Positions 42,169 through 50,823 are shown, counted from the stretch's first letter. The stretch: DNA of 64,000 bases from Synechococcus sp. WH 5701 (GCF_000153045.1 NZ_CH724159.1:61261-125260); one strand, 5' to 3'. Numbers and translations: made by a program. Notes: generated by a model from the letters alone, not told the origin.

Positions 42169-43449
42169 ATGCTCAGTGACAAGGCGATCCAGGCCCTGCG
42201 GCCCGACCCGGACCGCCCGGGCACCAAGCACCACGACCGTGACGGCCTCTATCTCTGGGTGGCGCGCTCCGGCTCCAAGACCTGGCGAAAGGACTACCGC
42301 TGGCAGGGAGCACGCCGCACCTTCACCATCGGCGCCTACCCGGCCATGCGGCTTGCCGATGCCCGCAAGCAGGCCCTGGAGCTGAACACCTGGATCAAAA
42401 CCGGCATCGACCCACGCACCCAGGCCCCGGGCCAGCAGCGCAAGCAGGTGGAGAACAGTCGCCGACCGTTCACCCAGATCGCCCAGGCTTGGTTTGAGCA
42501 CCACAGCGCCAGCTGGAGCCCCCGCTACTGCAGGGATATGCGGGAGAAACTTGATCACTTCGTGATCCCGGCACTGGGTCAACTGGATATCGAGGTGATC
42601 ACCCGCAGCGACATTGAAACCCGGCTGCTCGCACCCATCCTCGCCAGGGGTGCCCATGAACAGGCCCGACGCTGCAACGACGTCACCCGTCGCGTGATTG
42701 AGCACGCCGTTGACCTCGAACTTCGGCAGGACAATCCAGCCGTCAAAGCCCGCAAGGTCATCGCCGCCACCCGCGTCACCCACTACCACCGCATCAGCTG
42801 GGTGGAGCTTCCCGAGCTGCTGGAAGTGATCGATCGCTTTGAGCGGCAGCGGCTGGCTGAGCGCAGCAGCCTCATCGCCCTGCGCCTGATGATGCTCACC
42901 CTGGTGCGACCCAGTGAACTCAGGGAAGCCCGTTGGAGTGAAGTTGATATCGAGGGTCGTCAGTGGATCATTCCCTCTGAACGCATGAAGACCCGCGTTC
43001 GTCACATCGTGCCGCTCTCATCGCAGGCGCGGCTGTTGTTTGACCTGCAGCGGCCGATCACTGGCCACACCGATCTGGTCTTTCACACCCCCAACCACCG
43101 AGGCAATGGAGAACTGCGGGTGATGAGCAATGGCTGCCTCTCGATGCTGCTGCGGCGCATGGGCTTCCAGGGGCGGCAGACACCCCATGGTTTCAGGGGG
43201 TTTGGGCAGACGAACTGCATCGAGCAGCTCAAGATCCCCAGGGTGGTCACCGAAAAGCAGCTGGCCCATGCCGATGGCAACAGCGTCAGCCGCGCCTACG
43301 ACTGGGCCGAATACCTCGAGGAGCGCTCCGACATGCTGCAGCGCTGGGCTGATCTGCTCGATCAGGTGGCCGTCGCTGCGGGTCTGGCGCCGGTCTCAGA
43401 GCTGAGCGCAGAGATGGCTGGTCAACCATCAGCGCTGCAGGCCGCCTGA
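42169..43449 (+). CDS. P4-type tyrosine site-specific integrase
   Basis: A 426-residue integrase. The N-terminal arm-binding DUF4102 domain reads LSDKAIQALRPDPDRPGTKH, then DGLYLWVARSGSKTWRKDY. The core-binding domain spans about residues 100-190. The catalytic domain has the Arg in LTLVRPSELREARWSEVD, the HxxR in TPHGFRGF and LAHADGNSVSRAYDWAEYLE, where the Tyr in AYDWAEY is the candidate nucleophile. The local sequence differs a little from the usual AYNRAEY. It lies next to tRNA-Ser, as expected. ATG 42169 matches the start of the family. Confidence 0.93.
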   Translation: MLSDKAIQALRPDPDRPGTKHHDRDGLYLWVARSGSKTWRKDYRWQGARRTFTIGAYPAMRLADARKQALELNTWIKTGIDPRTQAPGQQRKQVENSRRPFTQIAQAWFEHHSASWSPRYCRDMREKLDHFVIPALGQLDIEVITRSDIETRLLAPILARGAHEQARRCNDVTRRVIEHAVDLELRQDNPAVKARKVIAATRVTHYHRISWVELPELLEVIDRFERQRLAERSSLIALRLMMLTLVRPSELREARWSEVDIEGRQWIIPSERMKTRVRHIVPLSSQARLLFDLQRPITGHTDLVFHTPNHRGNGELRVMSNGCLSMLLRRMGFQGRQTPHGFRGFGQTNCIEQLKIPRVVTEKQLAHADGNSVSRAYDWAEYLEERSDMLQRWADLLDQVAVAAGLAPVSELSAEMAGQPSALQAA

Positions 43450-43628
43450 CGCTTCGAGGTGATCCAGGCCTCCAGCTCCTGCTGGGACCAGGCCACCGCC
43501 CGCGGGCCAATCACGATCTGCCTGGGGAACTCGCCTGTGGCGATCAGGCTGTAGATGGTGGTGCGTGAAAGGCCGACCCGGTGGATCACCTCCGGGAGCC
43601 GCAGCAGTCGGTCGGTTGCGGATGTCAT
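43422..43628 (-). CDS. AlpA-family regulator/excisionase
   Basis: A 68-residue MerR-like winged HTH protein: LLRLPEVIHRVGLSRTTIYS, LIATGEFPRQIVIGPRAVAW and SQQELEAWI. This is the AlpA pattern found beside P4-type integrases, which it activates or assists in excision. Its 3' end overlaps the integrase 3' end by 28 bases in the convergent direction, so the two transcripts may interfere. Confidence 0.93.
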   Translation of the reverse strand: MTSATDRLLRLPEVIHRVGLSRTTIYSLIATGEFPRQIVIGPRAVAWSQQELEAWITSKRQAACSADG

Positions 43629-43678
43629 GGCTGATGGTCTGGGTCTCAGGTGCGTGTCTTGGATTGGTCTGGTGCCTT

Positions 43679-44443
43679 TCAGTTGGTCTGGTGCAGTAAC
43701 GCCACCACTGCCGGATCCCAGAGGATCTGCTGGCGGCGCTCTCCCCGACTGCAGAGCGGCAGGGTGACGCCCCAGTCGCGACCGGCTTCTGTGAGCTGCC
43801 AGTCGTCGTCCTCGTTGCGCTGCTGCAAGCCGGCGGCAGCCAGCCCTTGGTTGGTGCTGAGGAGCGTGCGATCGAGCCGCTCTGCCAGCTGATCGGCCGT
43901 CAGCCAGGCCACCCCTGCGCGGTGCGAGAAGCGTTGCTGCACCTCAGCGCCGGCGGGACTGCTGTTGGCCTGGATCTCCTCCAGGGCGCTGAGCAGGGCC
44001 TCGGCATGGGAGACGCCGGTGAGGTGGATGATCTCGTCTGCCCCGCGCAGCACCTCTGCTGCGGTCTGCCTGCGAATGGCCTCGATGGACCTAGCTCCCT
44101 GTGCCGCTGTGCGTTGCTGGCTGCGCTGGATGGCGGGCAGCAGTTCATGGGTGAGCCAGCGCCGCATCCGCGGCGCGCTGGGGTTGTCGCTGTTCAGCAG
44201 CCGGCGCAGCAGCGCGGCCTCGTTGATCATCGCCAGGGTGAAACCACCGGCGCCGGGCCCCTCTTCTGAATGGAGGCAGTGCTCCCCGTCGCGCTGGATC
44301 GCTACGGCCCAGACCATCGGGCTTTCCGCCAGCGCGGCGCAGGCATCGGCGACGACGATCCAGGCCTCGCCCTGCTGATCGGTGCTCACCCGAATGCGAT
44401 GCCCCTCGAAGAGATAAGGCACCAGAGCGGACGCGTTGCTCAT
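43679..44443 (-). CDS. Bro-N domain phage antirepressor-like protein
   Basis: A 254-residue protein. The N-terminal Bro-N domain is seen in IRVSTDQQGEAWIVVADACA, FTLAMINEAALLRRLLNSDN and MRRWLTHELLPAIQRSQQ, a module of phage antirepressors and other phage DNA-binding proteins. The C-terminal 100 residues contain a winged-helix-like region (LTADQLAERLDRTLLSTNQGL). Start ATG 44443 overlaps the upstream stop; an open frame runs further upstream but lacks homology. Confidence 0.85.
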   Translation of the reverse strand: MSNASALVPYLFEGHRIRVSTDQQGEAWIVVADACAALAESPMVWAVAIQRDGEHCLHSEEGPGAGGFTLAMINEAALLRRLLNSDNPSAPRMRRWLTHELLPAIQRSQQRTAAQGARSIEAIRRQTAAEVLRGADEIIHLTGVSHAEALLSALEEIQANSSPAGAEVQQRFSHRAGVAWLTADQLAERLDRTLLSTNQGLAAAGLQQRNEDDDWQLTEAGRDWGVTLPLCSRGERRQQILWDPAVVALLHQTN

Positions 44444-44724
44444 GGCTTGGAAGGTGAGAGGACAGGGGCGCCATGGCGCGACGCGAATACTGCAGGGGTG
44501 AATCCCCCAGGGGGTGCGGCCAGTGGTGCCGCCACCGGGCCCGCCAGCACCAGCAGCACCGTGCTCAACTGCAGGGCCAGCACCAGCCACAGCAGCCACT
44601 GCAGCTGCCGCAGGCTGCTCAGCCGCACGGTGGTGGTGATCGGCCGGCGCGTGCGGCAGAAGGCCGGCAGCTGTGGCTGTGACATAGGCCGCGGCGTGCG
44701 GCCGGGGTGTTGGGGGTGGGCCAT
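44440..44724 (-). CDS. Small single-helix membrane protein in the island operon
   Basis: A 94-residue protein with a basic N terminus (CRTRRPITTTVRLSSLRQ), one membrane helix (LLWLVLALQLSTVLLVLAG) and a Pro/Ala-rich tail. Start and stop overlap the neighbours (TGATG and ATGA), so it is translated with them. No family is recognised. Short membrane proteins of this kind occur in phage accessory operons. Confidence 0.6.
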   Translation of the reverse strand: MAHPQHPGRTPRPMSQPQLPAFCRTRRPITTTVRLSSLRQLQWLLWLVLALQLSTVLLVLAGPVAAPLAAPPGGFTPAVFASRHGAPVLSPSKP

Positions 44725-45377
44725 CAGAACGGCACCTCCTCATCGGCGAACTCATCGCCGTAGTCCTCCCCATCCGCCAGCGGGATAGCCTGCTGCTGGC
44801 GGGCAGCGGCTTCATCGGAGCGGTAGGCCTGCTCCGCCGCCTCGATCCAGGCCGGATCGCTCCCTTCCCGGATGCTCAGCGGCCCGTAGAAGCCGATCGT
44901 GACGTTGCGCGGCACCGCATCGGCAGCCGCCTGGTCTTCGATCTTGGGGCCCTTGGGGTTGCCGTCCTGGTCGTACTGCTGCGCCCAGCGGGTCTCCAGC
45001 ACCAGCACATCACCCACCGTCAGCCGGCCGCGGCGGTGCTGACGGCGCGCCTCGATCCACTCGCCAAAGCCCTTGGCCTTGAGGATCAGCCGCACCCGAT
45101 CCCCCGGTGCCGGCACACCGCCTTCGTTACCGATGCGGGCCTCCATCGTCGTGCCCGGCATGGCGATCGCATGCACGACCATCTCCTGCTTCACCTTGGG
45201 CCGGCCCTGGCGGTCGGTGCCGTTGGGGATCGGCTCCATCGCGCCAGTGGTGAGGTTCTTGCGCAATCGGTCGCGCTGCTCGGGGCGCACGATCGCCAGA
45301 TAGGCCACCTCACCGAGGCGCTGCTGACGGATCACCGGCGCCGCGATGCGGCTGCCGTCGTTGAGTTCAATCGCCAT
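44724..45377 (-). CDS. Unrecognised island protein with an SSB-like acidic C-terminal tail
   Basis: A 217-residue protein. The middle is predicted beta-rich with basic patches (EARIGNEGGVPAPGDRVRLI, FGEWIEARRQHRRGRLTVGD). It ends GDEFADEEVPF, which closely resembles the DDDIPF-type acidic tip that bacterial SSB proteins use to recruit repair and replication enzymes. No classical OB-fold signature was recognised. A phage-encoded single-strand-binding protein is a reasonable inference, given the primase-helicase gene nearby. Confidence 0.6.
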   Translation of the reverse strand: MAIELNDGSRIAAPVIRQQRLGEVAYLAIVRPEQRDRLRKNLTTGAMEPIPNGTDRQGRPKVKQEMVVHAIAMPGTTMEARIGNEGGVPAPGDRVRLILKAKGFGEWIEARRQHRRGRLTVGDVLVLETRWAQQYDQDGNPKGPKIEDQAAADAVPRNVTIGFYGPLSIREGSDPAWIEAAEQAYRSDEAAARQQQAIPLADGEDYGDEFADEEVPF

Positions 45378-45606
45378 GGGACTTGCTGTTCTGGGTGGAC
45401 GGGGAAGGGGACAGGGGCAGCAGGGGCTCCAGGCCGGCCCCCAGCCGCAGCAGGTGATGGGCGGCGCCGGAGAGGCTCAGCTGGTGCTCGGCCGACAGCT
45501 GCCGCACCTGCCGGTAGACATCGCTGTGCACGCAGACGCACAGGTAGTGGCGGCCGTGCTGCGACCGCGGCTGGGGCCTGGCGTAGGCGCGGCGGCAGAC
45601 GCTCAT
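45367..45606 (-). CDS. Small putative ribbon-helix-helix protein
   Basis: A 79-residue frame with a strand-helix-helix pattern (YLCVCVHSDVYRQVRQLSAE, then LSLSGAAHHLLRLGAG), like CopG-type DNA-binding proteins, followed by a polar tail. The start overlaps the upstream stop (ATGA) and the end overlaps the next gene, so it sits in the leftward operon. The family match is tentative. Confidence 0.55.
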   Translation of the reverse strand: MSVCRRAYARPQPRSQHGRHYLCVCVHSDVYRQVRQLSAEHQLSLSGAAHHLLRLGAGLEPLLPLSPSPSTQNSKSHGD

Positions 45607-46388
45607 GGCGTCCCCCCCGCCAGCTCACGTTCGAACACGTCGATGAAGTCCTTGTGGCGCCGCTGGGTGATGCGGTCCTTGATCGTCCGCACCTCCCTGG
45701 GCACCTGGAAGTGGTGGCGGAACTCGATCGTGAACCGCTTGCGCGCCTCCTGAGGCATCGCGGCCAGGAACTTGTGGAGGGTGGCGATCTCCTCTTCCGT
45801 CAGGGGCTCCAGGTCGGACTCGCCGGCCTCGGGCATATCCGGAGCGCCGGTATCCCATTCGTCGCCTGCGTTGCCAGGGTCGTCCGCAGCGGGGGCGACG
45901 GCTGCACGGCCGGCGCCTGTAGCGCTCGCGCCCGCGGCGCCCGCCACCGACGGCTGCGGCCGCGGCTGTATCGGCTCGATAGTCCGAGGGGCAATGCCCA
46001 CGGGAATGCCCAGCAGGCCCGCCAGCAGGGAGGCGGTGAGCGCATGCCAGGCCGCACTGCCCTCCTGCGGTGCCTGGGCTTCGCTGAACTCCTCGGCGCC
46101 GCCGCGGTGCCGCAGGGTCACCCGCAGCACTTCGTGCTCCTCGTTGATCAGCTTCTGAGCGCTGAACGAGAAGCCCAGGGCAAAGGCCGGCGCCGCTGCC
46201 TGAACGACCTCCTGCATGGAGGTTCCGGCGATGGCGGCCATCTGGGACTGGAACTGGGCCAGACCCTCGGCCCACTGGGCGCGGGCCTGCTCGCGGCTCT
46301 GCAACAGGGCCTGGTTGAGATCAAAGGCGGAGGTGGGACCTGGCGTCGGCTCCATCCGCCCGCAGGGGGTGGTGGTCATCGAAGGCAC
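45603..46388 (-). CDS. Island protein of unknown function, first gene of the leftward operon
   Basis: A 261-residue protein (GTG start at 46388; ATG at 46379 also fits). The N-terminal third is helical with a coiled-coil-like stretch (LNQALLQSREQARAQWAEGL). The centre is hydrophobic and Ala-rich. The C-terminal part (LTEEEIATLHKFLAAMPQEA, RKRFTIEFRHHFQVPREV) is highly charged. No domain was recognised. An inverted-repeat operator candidate lies 30 bases upstream, linking the operon to the XRE-like regulator. Confidence 0.6.
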   Translation of the reverse strand: MPSMTTTPCGRMEPTPGPTSAFDLNQALLQSREQARAQWAEGLAQFQSQMAAIAGTSMQEVVQAAAPAFALGFSFSAQKLINEEHEVLRVTLRHRGGAEEFSEAQAPQEGSAAWHALTASLLAGLLGIPVGIAPRTIEPIQPRPQPSVAGAAGASATGAGRAAVAPAADDPGNAGDEWDTGAPDMPEAGESDLEPLTEEEIATLHKFLAAMPQEARKRFTIEFRHHFQVPREVRTIKDRITQRRHKDFIDVFERELAGGTP

Positions 46389-46417
46389 TGCGGGACCGGC
46401 GCCCGCTTGGCCTGGAT

Positions 46418-46434
46418 ATTAGCGGCTCGCTAAT
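46418..46434. promoter_or_regulatory. Operator candidate 1 (ATTAGCG-GCT-CGCTAAT)
   Basis: A perfect inverted repeat with 7-base arms and a 3-base spacer, 30 bases upstream of the gene at 45603-46388. Its core TTAGC-N5-GCTAA recurs at 47198-47212, just upstream of the XRE-like gene. Two copies with identical spacing near a regulator gene suggest a repressor binding site. Confidence 0.62.
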
Positions 46435-46494
46435 CCGAATCTGTATCATGCACAACGCAAGACATGGCGTACTCCGAGCCTGTTCGTGCTTGCC

Positions 46495-47178
46495 TCAGCT
46501 GGCGCCCGTCTTGGTGGACCATTCCTCCAGCCAGCGCTGCGGCAGCCACGCCTCTCCGTCCCACATGCCCTGCAGCTGCTCGGCGGAGTACGGCTCAAAG
46601 CCGGCCAGCATCGCCTGAAAGGCCTGCCGCTGCTTGGCTGGCGCCGCCTTGGCTGCGGAACTCAGGGCCTCCATCACGCCGATGCCGTGCTGCTTGGCGG
46701 TCTGCGCCAGCTGGCCGCGCCACTGCTCGCTCAGCTTCGCCGCTTCTGCGGCATCGACGTCCGGCTGGTCCGGCACCGCAGGCGCCTGGTAGGTGGTCGG
46801 CACCGGCAGCAGTCCCAGGTGGCAGCTCCAGAACTCCGCCGGCCCCCACACCCGTCCCTCGTCATCCACCAGAGGCCTGGCCTGGCTGATCTGGTCCTTG
46901 AGGGCCCGGGTGCGCACGCCGCTGAAGTCTTTGGCGGCAAGTCGGCGGTTCACCTCCGCCAGGGCAAAGAAGCTCTCCGGGCGTGGCTTGGGCGCCTTGC
47001 CGTTCTCGAACACGCTCAGGGTGCTGGGGGCCATCACTTCAAAGCCGGCCTCCTTGGCCCACTTGTAGGCCGTGTACTGGGTCCAGTTGTTCAGCTCACG
47101 CCAGCGCCTCAGCATCCGGCCGAACTGCTGACCGGCTTCGAGCTGTTTGGCCTCGATGTACCGGTACTCAGGGGACAT
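46495..47178 (-). CDS. XRE-like helix-turn-helix regulator of the island
   Basis: A 227-residue protein. The N-terminal segment has an XRE-type HTH pattern, with FGRMLRRWRELNNWTQ as helix 1-2, then APSTLSVFENGKAPKPRPES containing the recognition-helix region, then FFALAEVNRRL. The C-terminal half is helical without catalytic motifs. Two inverted repeats sharing TTAGC-N5-GCTAA lie on either side, one 20 bases upstream of its own start. This fits an autoregulated phage-type repressor. Confidence 0.72.
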   Translation of the reverse strand: MSPEYRYIEAKQLEAGQQFGRMLRRWRELNNWTQYTAYKWAKEAGFEVMAPSTLSVFENGKAPKPRPESFFALAEVNRRLAAKDFSGVRTRALKDQISQARPLVDDEGRVWGPAEFWSCHLGLLPVPTTYQAPAVPDQPDVDAAEAAKLSEQWRGQLAQTAKQHGIGVMEALSSAAKAAPAKQRQAFQAMLAGFEPYSAEQLQGMWDGEAWLPQRWLEEWSTKTGAS

Positions 47179-47197
47179 CAGGACTTGGTTCTGGCCA

Positions 47198-47212
47198 TTA
47201 GCGAAAGGCTAA
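47198..47212. promoter_or_regulatory. Operator candidate 2 (TTAGC-GAAAG-GCTAA)
   Basis: An inverted repeat 20 bases upstream of the XRE-like gene, with the same TTAGC-N5-GCTAA core and spacing as the site at 46419-46433. The position suggests autoregulation by the adjacent regulator. Confidence 0.6.
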
Positions 47213-47739
47213 GGCTTCTGCTGCCGATTGGAATCTGCAACGCCCTGATGCCAGTACCCAATGGCCCTGCCCCGCTGCCGCCAGTGCCGGCCCTTGCCGC
47301 GTCGAACCTCAGGCTCCACCAGGCCACAGAAAACGGCTTGATCAGGCGGGAACAGCGGCGCTGGCCAGCAGATGGCCTCCCGCAGCCGCCGCTCCAGTTG
47401 TTGGCGCTGCGCCGGCTGCAGCAGCGTCACCGGCTCCACGATTCGGCTGTCCGGCCCCAGGGTCCAGTCGTCGCGCTGACAGCCGAACTCCCAGTTGCGG
47501 CCATCAGCGGCGCGGGCCCACAGCAGCGCCCCGAGCTGGTCTCGTTCGATCGCGATCTCCAGCTGCCAGCCGCTGGCCAGATCGAGTCGCATTCGCCCCC
47601 ACCAGATCTCGTGCCAGGGCCTGTCCGCCAGGAAGGCCTCCCCCGCCAGCAGCGCCAGCAAGGCCTGCTGGATCTCGGCGGCGCAACAACGGCTCAGTTG
47701 GCGCAGAGCGGGTGACGCAAGCCATTGCCACGGCACCAC
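47209..47739 (-). CDS. Island protein of unknown function
   Basis: A frame of about 176 residues using a GTG start at 47739; the exact start is uncertain. Content is Trp/Arg-rich with LDLASGWQLEIAIERDQLGA, NWEFGCQRDDWTLGPDSRIV and LRQLERRL-like helices. No domain is recognised. It begins inside the 3' end of the DUF2786-like gene by about 45 bases, which suggests coupling. The stop overlaps operator candidate 2. Confidence 0.5.
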   Translation of the reverse strand: MVPWQWLASPALRQLSRCCAAEIQQALLALLAGEAFLADRPWHEIWWGRMRLDLASGWQLEIAIERDQLGALLWARAADGRNWEFGCQRDDWTLGPDSRIVEPVTLLQPAQRQQLERRLREAICWPAPLFPPDQAVFCGLVEPEVRRGKGRHWRQRGRAIGYWHQGVADSNRQQKP

Positions 47740-48050
47740 AGCGCCCACTCCCCCGGCGCGATCGGGTTGCCGCAACAACGGCAATGGCCGGGATGGCGGA
47801 CGCGGATGCGCCGAAATCCATTGGGGTCAGCTTGGGGCTGCCTGTGGGGCACCCCTGGTGTGGGCACCCCAGGCGCGGACGCAGCAGAGGGACGGTGCGC
47901 GCAGACCTGCAGCCCGTGCTCGCGAATCAGGCGACAGGCCAGGAAGGCGCTGGTGCGCGCCTCCTCCAGGTGGGGCGAAGCGCTCATCGCCACCAGCTTC
48001 TCGACCTTGGTCAGCGCTTTCTGCGCCGCTGTTCCAGCGTCCATCGCCAT
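47694..48050 (-). CDS. DUF2786-like protein with a C-terminal cysteine cluster
   Basis: A 118-residue protein. The N-terminal helix pair KALTKVEKLVAMSASPHLEE, then FLACRLIREHGLQV, resembles DUF2786 domains of phage and plasmid proteins. The C-terminal part has cysteines in HCRCCGNPIAPGEWALWCRG and a final Cys, a possible zinc-binding knuckle. It is divergent from the CopG/primase operon across 71 bases, which must hold both promoters. Confidence 0.65.
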   Translation of the reverse strand: MAMDAGTAAQKALTKVEKLVAMSASPHLEEARTSAFLACRLIREHGLQVCAHRPSAASAPGVPTPGVPHRQPQADPNGFRRIRVRHPGHCRCCGNPIAPGEWALWCRGNGLRHPLCAN

Positions 48051-48121
48051 TCAGCTCGCTTGTTCAGCCTAGCGAGCCTGAGTCGGTGCCGATAGTCTGG
48101 TTCGGTCCATCGAAGTCCCCC

Positions 48122-48310
48122 ATGGCTCCGCTGATGACCCCGCTCTCGGTGCAGTTCACCCCCGAGCAGCAGGCCTGGCTGGATCGGCGCACCCGCGGGG
48201 GTCTGCTGTCGCGTTCCTCCGTGATCCGCCTGATCGTGGCCGAGGCCATGGAACGCGACCAGCTCGCCAGCAGCCCCCGTAAGCGTCAGGGGCAACATGG
48301 CCAGCGCTGA
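48122..48310 (+). CDS. CopG/ribbon-helix-helix DNA-binding protein
   Basis: A 62-residue protein with the RHH pattern: strand LSVQFTPEQQAWLDRRTRGG, then helices around LSRSSVIRLIVAEAMERDQ. The Arg/Lys-rich tail follows. It is the first gene of the rightward replication module and its 3' end overlaps the primase-helicase start by 14 bases. RHH proteins at this position in plasmids and phages often control replication-protein synthesis, which is inferred here. Confidence 0.78.
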   Translation: MAPLMTPLSVQFTPEQQAWLDRRTRGGLLSRSSVIRLIVAEAMERDQLASSPRKRQGQHGQR

Positions 48311-50819
48311 AGCGGCCACCAGTCCCAAACAGGCTTGCCGCATCGACCGCGCCGCCGCCCAGCAGTTCCTCTCCCTGCTGGGCAAGGACCCTGCCAGCGC
48401 GCGGCTGCGCGCTTTCCCCCACCGCGCCAACCCGGCCAAGGGGGAAATCGGCGCCCGCAAAGGCTCCTTTGACCTGACGGTGGCGGACCAGTGGCAGAGG
48501 GAAGGCCGCGGCATCTACCTGGTGATCAACGACGGCGGTGACCGCAAGAGCGAGATCACGGCCTGCCGGGCTTTCTTCGTGGAGTGGGACGACCGGCCGA
48601 TCGACTGGCAGCTGAACGCCTGGAGGCAGCTGGGCCTGCCGGAGCCCTCGCTGATCGTGCTCAGCGGCGGCAAGTCGGCCCACTGCTACTGGCTGCTGCA
48701 CCGCCCAATCGCGCCGCAGGAGTGGGCACCGTTGCAGGCGGAGCTGATCGCCTATGCCGGCGGCGATCCCCACTGCAAGGACGCCTCGCGGGTGATGCGG
48801 CTGCCGGGCTGCTGGTACGTGGATGCCTCCGGTGAGCCCACCGCTCTGGTGGAGCTGGTGCACGTGAGCGGCCAGCGCTACGCCCCGGAGGACATCGCCC
48901 TGGCGCTGCTGCCCGATGAGTTCGCTGAACCCGTGGCAGGCACTACGCCGCAGCACGCGATCCCCCTGGAGCAACCCAACGAGGACCCAGGCACTGGCAT
49001 CCCGTTGCCTGATCTCGACGACGAGGACTTCGGGCCGCCCAGACCGCTCGATCAGATCCGCACCGCCATGGCCGCCATCCCCCGCCGGGTGGCCGGCAGC
49101 AACACCTACGCCGATTACCGCAACCTCCTCTGGGGCCTGATCCAGGCCTGTGAGCAGGCGGGCCACGACCGCGAGCTGGCGATCGCCCTGATGGAGGCCC
49201 ACAGTCCTTCGGCCAGCTGCGGCTGGGACATCCGCCAGGTGGCCAGCTCCGGCGGCGAGCAGATCGGTGCGGCCACCTTCTGGTTTCACGCGCGTCAGCA
49301 CGGCTGGCTGCCGCCGGAGCCGGCCCACACCCCCAGGCCTCCCGGGGCGCAGGCTGCAGGCAGCCGCCGAAACCAGGGCGACACCGGCGGGCGCCATCCA
49401 GGTGGCAAGAGCAGCGACCGCACCAGCAGCAGCAACTCCAGGGGCACCAAGGGATCTGGGGCTGGCGCAGGCCCGCAGCGCTTCTCGCCCAGGCCCGACA
49501 CCCGGGTGCGCTGGGGAAAGGTGCACCTACCGATCAACCGCCGCCTCAATGCCCTTGAGCACTGCATTCGATCCCTGGTGCGGCGAGAGCGCAACAGCCT
49601 GCGCCGCTCGGCCCGCGTGCGCGAGGCCCATTCAGCCCTCCAACTCAAGACCGCCCTGCGGCTGCAGGAGATCGGCCAGCTGATCCTCGAGGCCCACGAC
49701 CTGCGCAACGGCAACCGCTTCCGCGGCCTCGATCAGGCCGCTCGTCTGGCGATGCCGCAACCGGTGGTGGAGTGGGAGATCCCGGGCTGCATCCCGCGCC
49801 GCGACCTCTCGATCGTGGGCGGCCGGGCCAAGGTGGGCAAGACGCGGCTGGTTCATGCCCTGGCCCGCTGCCTGCTCTGCGCCGAGGACTTTCTCGGCTT
49901 CGGGGCTCCGGAGGAACCGCGGCCGGTGATCCTGGTGACCGATGACCAGGGCGACGGCGACACCGCCCAGATGCTGCAGCAGCTGGGGATCTGGGATCAC
50001 CCGTTGCTGCTTTGGTCCCGTCGCTTTCGCGCCACCGAGGCCAACCTCGACGCGCTGCTGGTCTGCCTGGCCGCTCACCCCGGCGCGGTCGTGATCCTCG
50101 ATTCGCTGCGCTCGATCACCCGCAGCTGCTGCTTTGGCGAGAACGACCCGGAGATGGGCTCCTTGATCTACGACCTCAAGCACCAGATCACCGATGCCGG
50201 CGGCACCCTGCTGCTGATCCACCACTGCAACAAGGCCAACGACACCACCGGTACCGAGGCCCTCTCCGGCCACAACGCCATCGCCGGCGCGGCCAACACG
50301 ATCCTCACCCTGCACTACCTGGCCAAGGGCAATCGGCTGATCAAGGATTCTCCCCAGCGACGCCTGGTGCGCGAGGCCCGCTCCGGGCCGCCGGCGGATC
50401 TGGTGGTGGCGATTGACGGCAACAGCGGGACCTTCGCGCGGCTCGGCACCTACGACGACCTGCAGGAGCAGCAGGAGCAGGAGAGCGATCTCGACCGCGC
50501 CGGCCAGAGGCTGCGCAAGGCGAATGAGAAGCAGCAAGAGGCCCTGCGTTATCTCCAGGCCCTCCACTCCAAGGGTCTGGCTGGAATCGGTCTGCTGGAG
50601 CTGCTGCAGGCGATCGGCGTGGCGCCGGCAGAGGCACGGCTCAAGCGAGACCTGGAGGGAGAAGCCCTGACCACTTACAAGGGCCTGGGCCGATTCCTCG
50701 GCAGCCTGGATGGCCTGGTGACGTCCACCCGTGTGGGCACCAGCGGCCAGAGTTACTACCTGCGCTACGGGCTCAGTGATGCCGGGGCGGAATGGCTGGC
50801 CCGTGAGTTCAATCTGTAG
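48297..50819 (+). CDS. Primase-helicase fusion (AEP-type primase plus RepA-like ATPase)
   Basis: An 840-residue replication protein. The N-terminal third resembles archaeo-eukaryotic-type primases of RepB/phage type: ACRAFFVEWDDRPIDW with acidic metal ligands (about residue 95), LSGGKSAHCYWLLH, and DPHCKDASRVMRLPGC. A PriCT-like helical region (YRNLLWGLIQACEQAGHDRE, about 277-310) and a low-complexity linker follow. A RecA-fold helicase domain has Walker A GGRAKVGKTRLVHAL (near 510), Walker B VVILDSLRSITR (near 598) and LLLIHHCNKAND. The C terminus has a winged-helix look. It probably starts replication at the repeat array directly downstream. Confidence 0.87.
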   Translation: MASAEAATSPKQACRIDRAAAQQFLSLLGKDPASARLRAFPHRANPAKGEIGARKGSFDLTVADQWQREGRGIYLVINDGGDRKSEITACRAFFVEWDDRPIDWQLNAWRQLGLPEPSLIVLSGGKSAHCYWLLHRPIAPQEWAPLQAELIAYAGGDPHCKDASRVMRLPGCWYVDASGEPTALVELVHVSGQRYAPEDIALALLPDEFAEPVAGTTPQHAIPLEQPNEDPGTGIPLPDLDDEDFGPPRPLDQIRTAMAAIPRRVAGSNTYADYRNLLWGLIQACEQAGHDRELAIALMEAHSPSASCGWDIRQVASSGGEQIGAATFWFHARQHGWLPPEPAHTPRPPGAQAAGSRRNQGDTGGRHPGGKSSDRTSSSNSRGTKGSGAGAGPQRFSPRPDTRVRWGKVHLPINRRLNALEHCIRSLVRRERNSLRRSARVREAHSALQLKTALRLQEIGQLILEAHDLRNGNRFRGLDQAARLAMPQPVVEWEIPGCIPRRDLSIVGGRAKVGKTRLVHALARCLLCAEDFLGFGAPEEPRPVILVTDDQGDGDTAQMLQQLGIWDHPLLLWSRRFRATEANLDALLVCLAAHPGAVVILDSLRSITRSCCFGENDPEMGSLIYDLKHQITDAGGTLLLIHHCNKANDTTGTEALSGHNAIAGAANTILTLHYLAKGNRLIKDSPQRRLVREARSGPPADLVVAIDGNSGTFARLGTYDDLQEQQEQESDLDRAGQRLRKANEKQQEALRYLQALHSKGLAGIGLLELLQAIGVAPAEARLKRDLEGEALTTYKGLGRFLGSLDGLVTSTRVGTSGQSYYLRYGLSDAGAEWLAREFNL

Positions 50820-50823
50820 AGGT

